A DNA stretch of 51,219 nt. Source: Nitrospira sp. ST-bin5 (GTDB taxonomy: Bacteria; Nitrospirota; Nitrospiria; Nitrospirales; Nitrospiraceae). The notes beneath the pieces were generated by a model. It had not been told where the DNA came from and did no database searches. It saw only the letters and a list, made by a program, of their open reading frames with translations. Location: assembly GCA_002083555.1 (NCBI GenBank), contig MSXN01000003.1:109033-160251 (forward strand), written 5' to 3'. The translations under genes were made by a program, and so were the position numbers. Numbering within the stretch: the stretch's first letter is position 1; every line of letters starts with the position of its first letter. This document shows, in pieces, positions 1 through 8,882 of the stretch.

Positions 1-665
1 TCGTAGACCTTCTTGGCAGCCGCCTGTTCGAGGTGGGCGGTCGGCAACTTGACCTTGATGATGTGGGCACCGAGTTGCGCGGCGATCTGCGCCGCATAGG
101 CTCCGACATCCATCGCCGTTTCACCCTCTTTGCTGAGTGAGGAGCCGCGCGGATACGACCAGACGACGACCGCCAGACCGGAGGCCTTGGCTTCTTCCGT
201 GATGGCTCGCAATTGCTCATACATGGTATTGCAATGGGCCGACCCCGGATAAATCGTAAATCCCACGGCCGCACAGCCTAACCGCAAGGCATCCCTGACG
301 CTGCTCGTCACGGACGGCAGCGGATCTTTCTCATCGTGCAACACATCGTGGTTGTTCAACTTGAGGATCAAGGGAATCTGGCCCGCAAAGTGGCTGGCAC
401 CCGCTTCCAGAAATCCCAACGGCGCAGCATAGGCATTACATCCTGCGTCGATGCCCAGTTGAAAATGATAGTGGGGATTATACCCTGCCGGGTTTGGGGC
501 AAAGCTACGGGCCGGCCCATGCTCGAATCCCTGATCGACCGGCAGAATCACCAGCTTGCCGGTACCGGCCAGCTTGCCATGGCGCAGCATGCGCGCCAGA
601 TTCGCCTTCGTGCCGGCATTATCACTTTCATACCAACTGAGAATTTCCCGTACCCGATCTGCCAT
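1..665 (-). CDS. fbaB: Class I fructose-bisphosphate aldolase (DhnA/FbaB type), 3' end cut by window
   Basis: The predicted enzyme cleaves fructose-1,6-bisphosphate to two triose phosphates, or condenses them, using a Schiff-base lysine. The first 221 residues are visible and the gene runs off the left edge. The N-terminal part carries the PVDQGFEHGP motif (around residue 44) typical of the bacterial/archaeal DhnA-like class I aldolases, and an IIKVKLP segment near residues 202-208 is where that family places active-site lysines. The ATG at 665 has a strong GGGAGGA ribosome binding site about 8 bases upstream. It follows fructose-1,6-bisphosphatase by 38 bases, so the two are probably cotranscribed and serve gluconeogenic hexose supply for the sugar pathways upstream. 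The family call is firm; the reaction direction is inferred from context. Confidence 0.85.
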   Translation of the reverse strand, partial: MADRVREILSWYESDNAGTKANLARMLRHGKLAGTGKLVILPVDQGFEHGPARSFAPNPAGYNPHYHFQLGIDAGCNAYAAPLGFLEAGASHFAGQIPLILKLNNHDVLHDEKDPLPSVTSSVRDALRLGCAAVGFTIYPGSAHCNTMYEQLRAITEEAKASGLAVVVWSYPRGSSLSKEGETAMDVGAYAAQIAAQLGAHIIKVKLPTAHLEQAAAKKVY

Positions 666-703
666 GACAATCCTCCCGGAGAAAATGACGTGAAAAATGC
701 GCG

Positions 704-1708
704 TTACGCCCGGCCCTGAGTAAATGCTTCGACGGTCTCGACATCGCCCTGACTGCCGATCATCAAGGGGACCCGCTGGTGAAGCTTTTTCGGCTCGATA
801 TCAAGAATTCGCATCGTACCGGTGGAGGCTCGCCCCCCGGCTTGTTCCACCACCAGGCCCAACGGATTGGCTTCATAGAGAAGCCGCAGCTTGCCTTCCG
901 GCTTATCCACTTCGCCCGGATAGAGATATACGCCTCCCCCAAGCAGGATGCGATGCACGTCTGCAACCAGACACCCCGAGTATCGACCGCTGTACGGCCG
1001 ACCTGTGGCTTTGTCCGGGGTCTTCAGAAACTCGACATACTTCTGCATACCGGGTGTCCACTTGTGACGGTTGCCCTCATTCGCCGCATAGACTTTTCCT
1101 CGCTCTGGAATCCTGATGCGCTCATGCGAGAGCAAGTATTCCCCGATGCCGGGATCCAGGGTAAACCCATGCACGCCATGTCCGGCGGTATATACCAGCA
1201 TCGTGCTGGACCCGAACAAGAGGTACCCGGCTGCGACCTGCTCAACCCCTTTTTTCAGCAGATCACTCTCCATTGGTGAACGATCAGTCCGCGTATACTT
1301 CAATACAGAGAAAATCGAGCCCAAGGGCATATTGCAGTCTGTATTGGACGAGCCATCGAGGGGATCGAAGAGCAGCATGTACTTCCCCTGAGGCCAATTC
1401 TCAGGCAAAGAGACCACCTGCTCCATTTCTTCAGAACCTAACGCACAGACCAGACCATCGCCCTGGAACGCGCGGAGGAAGGTATCATTGGCAATCTCGT
1501 CCAGCTTCTTGACGGTTTCGCCTTGCACATTGGTTTCGCCGGTCGTGCCAAGAATGTTGATCAGGCCGGCGCGGCGCAGATCGTGAGCGATGACTTTCCC
1601 GACAAGTCCGATCTGACTCAGCAGGCTGGAAAATTCACCGGTCGCCCCGGGGTGCTCGGCCTGACTGCGAATGATAAAGCGGCTTAATGTAAGGGGAAAT
1701 TGGCCCAT
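704..1708 (-). CDS. fbp: Fructose-1,6-bisphosphatase, class I
   Basis: This enzyme hydrolyses fructose-1,6-bisphosphate to fructose-6-phosphate, the committed gluconeogenic step and the source of hexose phosphate for mannose and amino-sugar nucleotides. The 334-residue length is normal for class I FBPase. The metal-binding signature DPLDGSSNTD sits at residues 115-124 and a GSEE motif at 91-94 contributes acidic metal ligands. The C-terminal half has the expected sugar-phosphate-binding stretch with YSGRYSGCLVADVHR. No clear Shine-Dalgarno sequence precedes the ATG, and a good promoter lies almost directly upstream, so the message may be nearly leaderless. It is followed by a class I aldolase gene. 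Confidence 0.95.
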   Translation of the reverse strand: MGQFPLTLSRFIIRSQAEHPGATGEFSSLLSQIGLVGKVIAHDLRRAGLINILGTTGETNVQGETVKKLDEIANDTFLRAFQGDGLVCALGSEEMEQVVSLPENWPQGKYMLLFDPLDGSSNTDCNMPLGSIFSVLKYTRTDRSPMESDLLKKGVEQVAAGYLLFGSSTMLVYTAGHGVHGFTLDPGIGEYLLSHERIRIPERGKVYAANEGNRHKWTPGMQKYVEFLKTPDKATGRPYSGRYSGCLVADVHRILLGGGVYLYPGEVDKPEGKLRLLYEANPLGLVVEQAGGRASTGTMRILDIEPKKLHQRVPLMIGSQGDVETVEAFTQGRA

Positions 1709-1717
1709 AGTGCAGGC

Positions 1718-1746
1718 AGTATAGCGGGTTTACCTGATCCCGGCAA
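1718..1746 (-). promoter_or_regulatory. Candidate sigma-70 promoter for fbp
   Basis: Read on the minus strand, a TTGCCG -35 box (1746-1741) and a TATACT -10 box (1723-1718) are separated by exactly 17 bases. Transcription would start near 1711, only about 3 bases before the fbp ATG at 1708. That ATG has no visible Shine-Dalgarno sequence. Both facts fit a leaderless or near-leaderless transcript. This is a motif match only. Confidence 0.4.
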
Positions 1747-1761
1747 CGAAAGTTCGCTCTC

Positions 1762-2583
1762 TTACTTCAAGTGAGTGACCTCCGGAATTCCGTTCACCAA
1801 GTCGGCCACAATCGATCCGATCACCACTTTGGCCTTCATGCGCAACGGGATCCGTCGCTCATCGGTCGTAAACCACACGCGGATATTCCCCTGATTTAGA
1901 AAGATCCCTTGAAACGGCATGACCACAAGGACTTGCGCTGTTTCAAGATTTCCCCAAGGCCCATCCAGCATCTCAATCTTCTCAACCCGCACTTCAACCT
2001 GGCGGATCTTCTTATCGTGGTAGACCGTCAAGGCCTGGGATGCGCCCTGCTTCAGCGGCAACAGGCTTCGCACATAATAGAGGCAGGAAATCAGATCCTG
2101 GGTATCGGCTGGAATCGGGATAACTTCCGTGACCCCGCCGCGGGTGGCCGAGACGGTGTTGTCTTTCCGATGAAAGATGTACTCGATATCTTCCTTCTTC
2201 TTCCCCTCTCGCCTCCGGAAGGTCATGTGTTCAGGCAACAGTGTCGTCAGATCCGTCAGGGACTCGACACGATTGTCGACGGGGAAAAATCTGGTGACCT
2301 TCGGGCTCGACACAGCCGTTGTGATGAATCTTCCCGACGGATGATCACCGGCAGTGTCCCCTGAACCGACCTCCATCACGGCCGTTCCTGCGCTGATATT
2401 CAGAAAGGAGATATCGTAGGTCAGCCGCTCACCCACTTTGAACGGGCGAGCTGGAGAAAGGCCGGCCTCATCGGCATAAACCAGGCTGGGGACCCCAGCT
2501 GAAAGCAAGCAGAGAAGACAGACTAGGGCGCGCATTGCATTGGGAAGGAACATCCGTCGAGGCAAATACTCAAAACCCGACAC
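1762..2583 (-). CDS. DUF3108-family exported protein
   Basis: The product is a predicted periplasmic or membrane-attached protein of unknown function. After a hydrophobic signal-like segment (RALVCLLCLLSAGVPSLVYA, roughly residues 18-37 of the long form) comes a beta-rich domain. It has the features I associate with DUF3108: FKVGERLTYDISFLNISAGTA near the front and VWFTTDERRIPLRMKAKVVIGSI near the end. The GTG at 2583 overlaps the phosphohexomutase stop by one base (TAGTG), suggesting translational coupling. Internal ATGs at residues 11 and 17 would give a tidier signal peptide and remain possible. Its place after manB/algC suggests a cell-envelope role, but nothing in the sequence gives a reaction. 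Confidence 0.75.
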   Translation of the reverse strand: MSGFEYLPRRMFLPNAMRALVCLLCLLSAGVPSLVYADEAGLSPARPFKVGERLTYDISFLNISAGTAVMEVGSGDTAGDHPSGRFITTAVSSPKVTRFFPVDNRVESLTDLTTLLPEHMTFRRREGKKKEDIEYIFHRKDNTVSATRGGVTEVIPIPADTQDLISCLYYVRSLLPLKQGASQALTVYHDKKIRQVEVRVEKIEMLDGPWGNLETAQVLVVMPFQGIFLNQGNIRVWFTTDERRIPLRMKAKVVIGSIVADLVNGIPEVTHLK

Positions 2584-3983
2584 TATCGTTCGAGTTCCCG
2601 ACGCACATCGCCCAACTCGCCTTCCACAATCGCACGAATCGCATCCAGTTTCGCAGGCGTTGTAGCTTCGAATCTAAGCACCAATGCCGGCTGCGTATTC
2701 GACGCCCGAATCAACCCCCAGCCATCTTCGAAGACCGCGCGCACTCCATCGATCGTCACCAGCTCACGAACCCGACGTTGTTCCGGGCCAAGCCCCTGCT
2801 TGGTCTTCGCGTACGTTTCGAACCGATCGCGCACCCGCTTGACCACATCGAATTTAATCGCATCGGGAAGATCTACACGAATTTCCGGCGTCACGGTCGT
2901 ATCCGGAAGATCGGCAACTAGCGCGGAGAGCGGCTTCACGCCTTTGGCAAGAATCTCCACGAGTCGGCAAGAGGCGTACACCGCATCGTCATAGCCAAAA
3001 TATCGATCGGCAAAAAACATGTGCCCGGACATCTCGCCCGCCAAGACAGCCTTCTCTTCTTTCATCTTCGCCTTGATCAGAGAATGGCCGGTCTTCCACA
3101 TCACCGGACGGCCGCCATGCTTGGCGATGTCGTCATAGAGACTCTGTGACGCTTTCACTTCGGAGATGATGGTGCTGCCCGGCTTGACCGCCAGAATATC
3201 GCGCGAATAGATCACCAGCAATCGATCGCCCCACAGCACATGCCCATGCTCATCCACAGCCCCGATCCGATCCGCATCACCATCGTAACCGATACCCACA
3301 TCCGCCTTGTGCTCCTTGACCGCATGCATCAGATCCGCAAGATTCTCCAGCACCGTGGGATCCGGGTGATGATGCGGGAATCGGCCATCCAACTCGCAAT
3401 ACAGTCCCGTCACCTTACAACCCAGTAACTCCAAGGCATCCTTCGCAATCAGCGCTGCCACACCGCTGCCGCAATCAATGACCACATGCAATCGCTTCGC
3501 GTCCACTCCGGCGAAGCTTTTCTTGATATAGGCCAGATAGTCGGGAATGATGGGGTGCTCGGTCAGCGTTCCCTGACCGGAGACAAACTGCCCCTGCTCC
3601 ATCACCAGCCGGAGCGCCTGAATCTCATCGCCGTGAATCGCTTCTTTCCCGACACAAATCTTGAACCCGTTGTACTCGGCGGCGTTATGGCTCCCGGTAA
3701 TCATAATCCCGCCGTCCACCGGCAACGTGTGCAGTGAGAAATAGACCAGCGGAGAAGGACAAATCCCGATGTCGATCACATTGAGGCCGCCGGCGAGCAA
3801 CCCCTTGACCAACGCGTGATATAACTCCGGAGAACTGAGCCGGCCATCACGCCCCACGGTGATGGTCTTCGCACCGCGCCCTCGCACATGCGTACAATAC
3901 GCACGCCCCACACGTTCGGCAATGTCGATGGTCAGTTCTTTCCCAACGATGCCGCGCAAGTCGTATTCGCGAAACAATCCCAT
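2583..3983 (-). CDS. algC: Phosphomannomutase/phosphoglucomutase
   Basis: This enzyme interconverts hexose-6-phosphate and hexose-1-phosphate, giving mannose-1-phosphate for the GDP-mannose enzyme encoded just upstream, and possibly glucose-1-phosphate for rfbA. At 466 residues it has the normal alpha-D-phosphohexomutase length and domain order. The phosphoserine loop is ITGSHNAAEYNGFK with the catalytic Ser at 98; the usual proline after SHN is alanine here, a tolerated variant. The metal loop GYDGDADR is at 232-239, and the C-terminal phosphate-binding loop ends in RASNTQPALVLRFEA. It lies 17 bases after manC. The symbol could equally be manB. Confidence 0.92.
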   Translation of the reverse strand: MGLFREYDLRGIVGKELTIDIAERVGRAYCTHVRGRGAKTITVGRDGRLSSPELYHALVKGLLAGGLNVIDIGICPSPLVYFSLHTLPVDGGIMITGSHNAAEYNGFKICVGKEAIHGDEIQALRLVMEQGQFVSGQGTLTEHPIIPDYLAYIKKSFAGVDAKRLHVVIDCGSGVAALIAKDALELLGCKVTGLYCELDGRFPHHHPDPTVLENLADLMHAVKEHKADVGIGYDGDADRIGAVDEHGHVLWGDRLLVIYSRDILAVKPGSTIISEVKASQSLYDDIAKHGGRPVMWKTGHSLIKAKMKEEKAVLAGEMSGHMFFADRYFGYDDAVYASCRLVEILAKGVKPLSALVADLPDTTVTPEIRVDLPDAIKFDVVKRVRDRFETYAKTKQGLGPEQRRVRELVTIDGVRAVFEDGWGLIRASNTQPALVLRFEATTPAKLDAIRAIVEGELGDVRRELER

Positions 3984-4000
3984 AGCCGCTCCCTTATCTC

Positions 4001-5455
4001 CTACCCGTTAGCGGTTCGTCCGTAATCATCCTTGAATCGCACGATGTCATCTTCTCCAAGATACGGACCATTCTGGACTTCGATAATATGGACCGTCTCT
4101 TTCCCGGGATTCTCCAACCGATGCTTGGTCTCGACTGGAATAGCCGTGCTCTGTCCCACTTGGAGATCAAACACCTCTTCGCCTCTCGTGACCCGTGCAG
4201 TTCCCGCAATCACGACCCAATGCTCGCTCCGCTTATGATGCAGCTGAAGCGAGAGACGCCCGCCCGGATTCACTGTCACTCGCTTCACCTTGAAGCCGGC
4301 CCCCTCTTCGAGAATCGTGTAGGATCCCCACGGGCGATGGACCGTCAGGTGCTCAAGATGTTCCGGCGCCTTCTGCTGCTTGAGAATCTCCACCACCTTT
4401 TTGACATCCTGCGCGCGAGACTTCGGACAGACCAGCGTGGCATCGGGCGTATCCACCACCACCATGTCCTCAAGGCCGATTGTGGCCACAACCCGCCGAT
4501 CGGCATACACAATCGAGCGTGAGCTTTCGAAGTCGATGACCCGTCCGACCAGCACATTTCCAGCCTTGTCCTTCTCGGCCACTTCATCCAAACTTCCCCA
4601 ACTCCCGACATCAGACCATCGGAACTTCACTGGCACGACGGCCGCCTTGGACGAGAGCTCCATGACACCGTTATCGATGGAGACCGACGTCGCCCATCGG
4701 TAGACTTCATCGATCGTCTGCTTGGGAGCGCCTGAGGCCTGCAATTGGGCAATGCGATCCACGACTTTGCCGAGCGCAGGCTGGTGAGTCCGAATCTCTT
4801 CGAGGATCGTTGCGGCGCGCCACACAAACATCCCGCTGTTCCAATAATACTGTCCCGCTTTGAGATACTGCGCGGCCTTGGCGGCGTTCGGCTTCTCCAC
4901 GAACTTATCCACGCGATAGCCTTTGAGCGTTCCTCGCGTACCCAACAGCTTTCGCCCATTCGGCTTGATATAGCCATAGCCGGTTTCCGGTCTGATCGGC
5001 TTGATCCCGAATGTCACGAGATAGCCCTCATCCGCCAATTGCGAAGCCAGCCCCACAGCGGCTGAAAATTCCTTTTGCCCGGACACCACATGATCGGCCG
5101 GGACCACCAGCATCAACCCGTTCGGATCGCGCCGCACGACTTCGAGCGCCGCCAACGCGATCGCCGGGGCAGTGTTCCGCCCTTCAGGTTCCAGAACGAA
5201 TCCGTCTTTCAGGTCATCCTTCCAGTCACCCAGCTGTCCACGAATCAACTCCGCCTGGGCTGCATTCGTCGAAATCAGCACCTGCGATGATGGGGCACAC
5301 CCCAGCACCCGCTGCATCGTCTGTTGAATCAGCGTCTGATCTCCACCGATTTTCAACAACTGTTTGGGAAACAATTGCCGGCTCAACGGCCAAAACCTGG
5401 TCCCGCTTCCCCCCGCCATGATCACCGGATACAGATTGTGCTTTCGTGCCTTCAT
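4001..5455 (-). CDS. manC: Mannose-1-phosphate guanylyltransferase / mannose-6-phosphate isomerase
   Basis: This is a bifunctional type II enzyme that makes GDP-mannose from mannose-1-phosphate and GTP, with a C-terminal isomerase cupin that forms mannose-6-phosphate from fructose-6-phosphate. The N-terminal nucleotidyltransferase has GGSGTRFWPLSR near residues 15-26 and FVEKP further on. The C-terminal cupin begins at VHRPWGSY and contains QLHHKRSEHW and PVETKHRLENPG. I place the start at the ATG at 5455, which has AAGGGGATC about 8 bases upstream; the open frame extends eight codons further to a TTG with less support. With algC downstream it completes GDP-mannose synthesis from fructose-6-phosphate. 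Confidence 0.95.
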   Translation of the reverse strand: MKARKHNLYPVIMAGGSGTRFWPLSRQLFPKQLLKIGGDQTLIQQTMQRVLGCAPSSQVLISTNAAQAELIRGQLGDWKDDLKDGFVLEPEGRNTAPAIALAALEVVRRDPNGLMLVVPADHVVSGQKEFSAAVGLASQLADEGYLVTFGIKPIRPETGYGYIKPNGRKLLGTRGTLKGYRVDKFVEKPNAAKAAQYLKAGQYYWNSGMFVWRAATILEEIRTHQPALGKVVDRIAQLQASGAPKQTIDEVYRWATSVSIDNGVMELSSKAAVVPVKFRWSDVGSWGSLDEVAEKDKAGNVLVGRVIDFESSRSIVYADRRVVATIGLEDMVVVDTPDATLVCPKSRAQDVKKVVEILKQQKAPEHLEHLTVHRPWGSYTILEEGAGFKVKRVTVNPGGRLSLQLHHKRSEHWVVIAGTARVTRGEEVFDLQVGQSTAIPVETKHRLENPGKETVHIIEVQNGPYLGEDDIVRFKDDYGRTANG

Positions 5456-5486
5456 AAGCGATCCCCTTATTCTCAACAACGCGTAT

Positions 5487-6017
5487 TCACGCTACATCCA
5501 CACGAGCACTGAGCAGCATCTCTGCGATTTCGCGTACGGCCCCTTCCCCACCTTTTTTCTGACATACATAGTGCACGGCGTCGCACACGACGGGCATACC
5601 GTCCGCCGGAGCCGCTGAGAATCCGACCGCACGCAACGCCTCAAGATCATTCACATCGTCACCAATGTAGGCGACCTGGTTCAATGACAAGCCATGGCGG
5701 CCGGCCATCTCGCGAATCACTGTGAGCTTATCCATCACTCCCTGGTGAAGCTCCGGAATCGATAGTTTTTCAGCGCGCCGTGCCACAATCTTCGTTCGTT
5801 CCTGCGTGACAATCGCCGTCACATAGCCGGCCTTTTGCAGCAGCTTGATCCCCATTCCATCGCGCGTATTGAACTTCTTCCACTCGTCGCCCGATTCGGA
5901 ATAGTACATGCCCGCATCCGTCAGCACCCCGTCGACATCCGTCGCAAACAGGCGAATCTCACTGAGCCGGCTTCGCTCGGAACCTTTCTCTTTCTCAGTC
6001 TTCTTATCCCCAGACAT
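5487..6017 (-). CDS. kdsC: KdsC-type HAD phosphatase (KDO-8-phosphate phosphatase family)
   Basis: This is a small, capless HAD phosphatase. The nucleophile motif DVDGVLTD lies near residue 28. It is followed by the RDGMGIKLL and IVTQE segments that mark the KdsC family, and by a GDDVNDLEAL metal motif. The family removes phosphate from KDO-8-phosphate and related 8- or 9-carbon acid phosphates. The ATG at 6017 has GAGAGGA just upstream and is preferred over an in-frame TTG at 6038. The window also has kdsD (26.2-27.2 kb), but kdsA and kdsB are absent. The substrate could therefore be KDO-8-P or a nonulosonate-9-phosphate. Confidence 0.8.
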   Translation of the reverse strand: MSGDKKTEKEKGSERSRLSEIRLFATDVDGVLTDAGMYYSESGDEWKKFNTRDGMGIKLLQKAGYVTAIVTQERTKIVARRAEKLSIPELHQGVMDKLTVIREMAGRHGLSLNQVAYIGDDVNDLEALRAVGFSAAPADGMPVVCDAVHYVCQKKGGEGAVREIAEMLLSARVDVA

Positions 6018-6139
6018 GAACGTCCTCTCACTTAGCAAAATCTACGGATGGCAGAAGCCTTGCACCCATCTTACCGATTCACCTGCTCGTTACAAAGGAA
6101 AAATGAATTGGACGGAGAGGGCCGGGATACCCGACGACG

Positions 6140-6991
6140 CTATGGATGGACTGTAACCAATGCCCGCTCAGCCTTGACGAACTGGTTCAGGGCCTCACGC
6201 CAGTCACGAGGCACCAGGTCCAGTCGCGCTAACCGCTGCTGACCGAGCACCGAATAGGATGGGCGCGGAGCCAGTCGTCCGGCTTCTGCCGTCGAGATGG
6301 GAAGGACCGAAATGTCGAGGTTCATTTCCTCTACAATCGCCCGGGCAAATTCGCACCATGTGCAATCTCCCCGGTTGGTCACATGCAGGATGCCTCGTAA
6401 CGATCCTGCAGCCGTGGCCTTAATGACTTTGGCGAGATCTTCAACGGAGGTAGGGGATCCCCGTTGATCGTCGACCACCCGGAGGGAGGGTTGCGCCAGG
6501 GCGGCACGCATGATCGACTTGACGAAGTTTTTTCCCATCGGGCCGTATAACCAGGCCGTACGAACGATCAGGGCATCCGCCCCCGACTCCGCCACCGCCT
6601 GCTCACCTCTCCATTTCGACAACCCATAGGCATTGATGGGAGCCGGCACATCGTCTTCGCTGTAGGGATATCGCTGAGTGCCTGGAAAGACATAATCTGT
6701 CGAGATGTATAGCAACCGGGCGCCGGCTCGCGCTGCCGCCCGTGCCACCTGCGCCGTTCCGGCCGCATTGATCGCCATCGCCCGATCGGGTTCGCGCTCG
6801 GCACCATCGACATCGGTATAGGCTCCAGCATGAATGACAAGATCCGGCTTTGTCTCTGCGACCTCCTCTTCTACCCGTGTTCCGGTGAGGTCGAAATCAG
6901 GAAGATCCTTCAGGATGAGCGTCTCGGAAGCGAATACCCGACGTAATTCGCACCCCAATTGTCCGTTGGCGCCGGTAATCAGGATCCGCAT
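6140..6991 (-). CDS. rfbD: dTDP-4-dehydrorhamnose reductase
   Basis: This NAD(P)H-dependent extended SDR catalyses the last step of dTDP-L-rhamnose synthesis. The N-terminal GANGQLG nucleotide loop is followed by HAGAYTDVDGAE, STDYVFPG and YGLSKWRGE, which supplies the Tyr-x3-Lys pair; these are RmlD hallmarks. The 283-residue length is normal. Its start overlaps the end of rfbB by 13 bases, implying tight coupling. The expected 3,5-epimerase gene rfbC is not found in the window, so either rfbC is elsewhere or the final sugar differs. Confidence 0.93.
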   Translation of the reverse strand: MRILITGANGQLGCELRRVFASETLILKDLPDFDLTGTRVEEEVAETKPDLVIHAGAYTDVDGAEREPDRAMAINAAGTAQVARAAARAGARLLYISTDYVFPGTQRYPYSEDDVPAPINAYGLSKWRGEQAVAESGADALIVRTAWLYGPMGKNFVKSIMRAALAQPSLRVVDDQRGSPTSVEDLAKVIKATAAGSLRGILHVTNRGDCTWCEFARAIVEEMNLDISVLPISTAEAGRLAPRPSYSVLGQQRLARLDLVPRDWREALNQFVKAERALVTVHP

Positions 6992-8007
6992 GCCGTCCCT
7001 TCTTCCAATCGACGACGATACTGCTCTTCGTAATAGCGCTTGAACTCGCCCGACTTAATCGGCCGCCACCAGGATTCATGCTCTTGATACCACCGGACCG
7101 TTTCGTGAAGCCCATCAGCAAACGACACGACCGGCTTCCAGCCCAGTTCCCGCAACCGGCTGCAATCGACCGCATACCGGCGGTCATGGCCGGGTCGATC
7201 ACTGACATACCGCAATAAACTCTTCGGTTGCCCCAGAGAGTCGAGAATCATCTCCGCCACGGTGAGATTCTCTCGCTCATTCCCCCCGCCGATGTTGTAG
7301 GCCGTCCCGGGCTCTCCATGGAGGAATGCGTGCTCAATCCCGGCACAGTGGTCCTCGACAGCAAGCCAGTCGCGGCACTGACGGCCATCGCCATAGAGTG
7401 GGAGGAGCTGCGCATCGATCGCATTGGTCACAAAAAGAGGAATGAATTTCTCCGGATACTGGTGAGAACCATAGGTATTGCTCCCCCTGGTCACGACCAC
7501 GGGGAACTGGTACGTCGTCCAATAGGTGAGCGCCAGCAACTCCCCGCCGGCCTTGCTCGCGGAATAGGGGCTGCGAGGTGCCAGCCGATCGGTTTCGCTC
7601 GATGTCCCGGTTTCGACACTACCATAGACTTCATCGGTACTGACTTGGAGAAATCGACGGACCCCTGCCTGGCGGGCCGCTTCCAACAACACGCCTGTCC
7701 CGACCACATCGGTCCGTGCAAAGCTGCCCGGATCGAGAATAGATCGATCGACGTGCGTTTCCGCCGCACAATTGATGACCCCGTCGATCTGATGGGTCCG
7801 GATCACCGATTCCACCAGCGGCTGATCGCAGATATCCCCCTGGACAAATCGATAGCGAGGATGGTGCTGCACAGATTCGAGGTTGGCCAGATTGCCGGAA
7901 TACCGAAGGGCATCGAAATTGATGACCTGATGCTCAAGCCGGGCCAGCAATCGGCGAACGAGGTGGGATCCGATAAATCCGGCGCCGCCGGTGAGCAGAA
8001 TATTCAT
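6979..8007 (-). CDS. rfbB: dTDP-glucose 4,6-dehydratase
   Basis: This enzyme converts dTDP-glucose to dTDP-4-keto-6-deoxyglucose. The N-terminal GGAGFIGSHLVRRLL NAD-binding loop is followed by the family active-site sequence STDEVYGS. YSASKAGGE supplies the catalytic Tyr and Lys, and TRGSNTYGSHQYPEKFIP is typical of RmlB. The length of 342 residues fits. The ATG directly follows the rfbA stop codon with no spacer (TGA-ATG), and the 3' end overlaps rfbD, so rfbA-rfbB-rfbD behave as one coupled unit. Confidence 0.95.
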   Translation of the reverse strand: MNILLTGGAGFIGSHLVRRLLARLEHQVINFDALRYSGNLANLESVQHHPRYRFVQGDICDQPLVESVIRTHQIDGVINCAAETHVDRSILDPGSFARTDVVGTGVLLEAARQAGVRRFLQVSTDEVYGSVETGTSSETDRLAPRSPYSASKAGGELLALTYWTTYQFPVVVTRGSNTYGSHQYPEKFIPLFVTNAIDAQLLPLYGDGRQCRDWLAVEDHCAGIEHAFLHGEPGTAYNIGGGNERENLTVAEMILDSLGQPKSLLRYVSDRPGHDRRYAVDCSRLRELGWKPVVSFADGLHETVRWYQEHESWWRPIKSGEFKRYYEEQYRRRLEEGTACGS

Positions 8008-8742
8008 TCAGCCCTCATGTTTATTCGCTCCGGTCTGACTGACCAATTGATTAGCAAGATGAAGAGACTCGATCGTGCCTGCGTCGGTCCACCAACCATC
8101 AAGCAGATCCCACGTCAGCGTGCCTGCTTTGATATAGGCATTGTTGACGTCGGTAATTTCCAATTCACCTCGCCCTGACGGCTTCAACGTTTTGATGATG
8201 TCGAATACCTGCGCATCATAGAAATACAACCCTGTCACCGCATAGGCCGATCTTGGATGGGCCGGCTTTTCCTCGATCTTCAGCACACGTTCGCCTTCCA
8301 ACACCGGCACACCGAATCGCTGCGGGTCTTTCACTTCTTTCAGGAGAATCTTCGCTCCGATCTTCTGCTGCCGAAAGGCCTCGGCAGCATGGGCGATATT
8401 GCGTTCAATAATATTGTCGCCCAGGATCACACAAATCGCCTCACCATCCGCAAAGTGCTCAGCCAGCCGAAGAGCATCGGCAATCCCGCCTTCCCCTTCC
8501 TGATAGGTATAGTTCAGGTGTCTCAGCCCGAATTCCTTGCCGTTCCCCAGAAGCCTGAGAAAATCACCGGCATTGTTTCCACCGGTGACCAGCATGATGT
8601 CTCGAATCCCGGCATTGACCAATGCCTGGATCGGGTAATAAATCATCGGCCGATCGTAGATCGGCAGAAGATGCTTATTCGTGACTTTCGTGAGGGGCAT
8701 GAGCCTGGTTCCCAGCCCGCCGGCCAGCACAACACCTTTCAC
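8008..8742 (-). CDS. rfbA: Glucose-1-phosphate thymidylyltransferase, short form
   Basis: This enzyme makes dTDP-glucose from dTTP and glucose-1-phosphate. It has the signature GGLGTRLMPLT at the N-terminus, then KHLLPIYDRPMI, a metal-binding LGDNI segment and the substrate-binding EEKP. At 244 residues it is shorter than classic RmlA (about 290). It ends soon after the WTDAGTIESL segment and lacks the usual C-terminal helical allosteric region. Such short forms occur in distant bacteria, but feedback control by dTDP-rhamnose may be reduced. The upstream 140-base gap to the PglF-like gene contains no convincing promoter or terminator. Confidence 0.9.
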   Translation of the reverse strand: MKGVVLAGGLGTRLMPLTKVTNKHLLPIYDRPMIYYPIQALVNAGIRDIMLVTGGNNAGDFLRLLGNGKEFGLRHLNYTYQEGEGGIADALRLAEHFADGEAICVILGDNIIERNIAHAAEAFRQQKIGAKILLKEVKDPQRFGVPVLEGERVLKIEEKPAHPRSAYAVTGLYFYDAQVFDIIKTLKPSGRGELEITDVNNAYIKAGTLTWDLLDGWWTDAGTIESLHLANQLVSQTGANKHEG

Positions 8743-8882
8743 AATCAGCCCCTCCCAATCTTTGCCATCTTCGCCGCCTCTGCCCCGTTTATATCGGTTG
8801 ATATCCGTTCAAACTATAGAGGAAAGAGGCTGTTTTCCCTACCTGATTTCATTTCGACGATGGGGACGGGAAAGACACCTGG

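Noticed and set aside
6117..6139. Rho-independent terminator between rfbD and the KdsC gene
   Set aside because: A small CGGGATACCCG palindrome occurs, but the stem is short and no run of T follows on the minus strand.
7228..8178. A 316-codon plus-strand open frame
   Set aside because: It lies antisense to rfbB and rfbA, whose conserved motifs are unmistakable, and its product has no recognisable family features.
8743..8882. Promoter or terminator between the PglF-like gene and rfbA
   Set aside because: A TTGAAC and a TATAAA can be seen, but the 13-base spacing is too short, and no GC-rich hairpin with a T tract is present.
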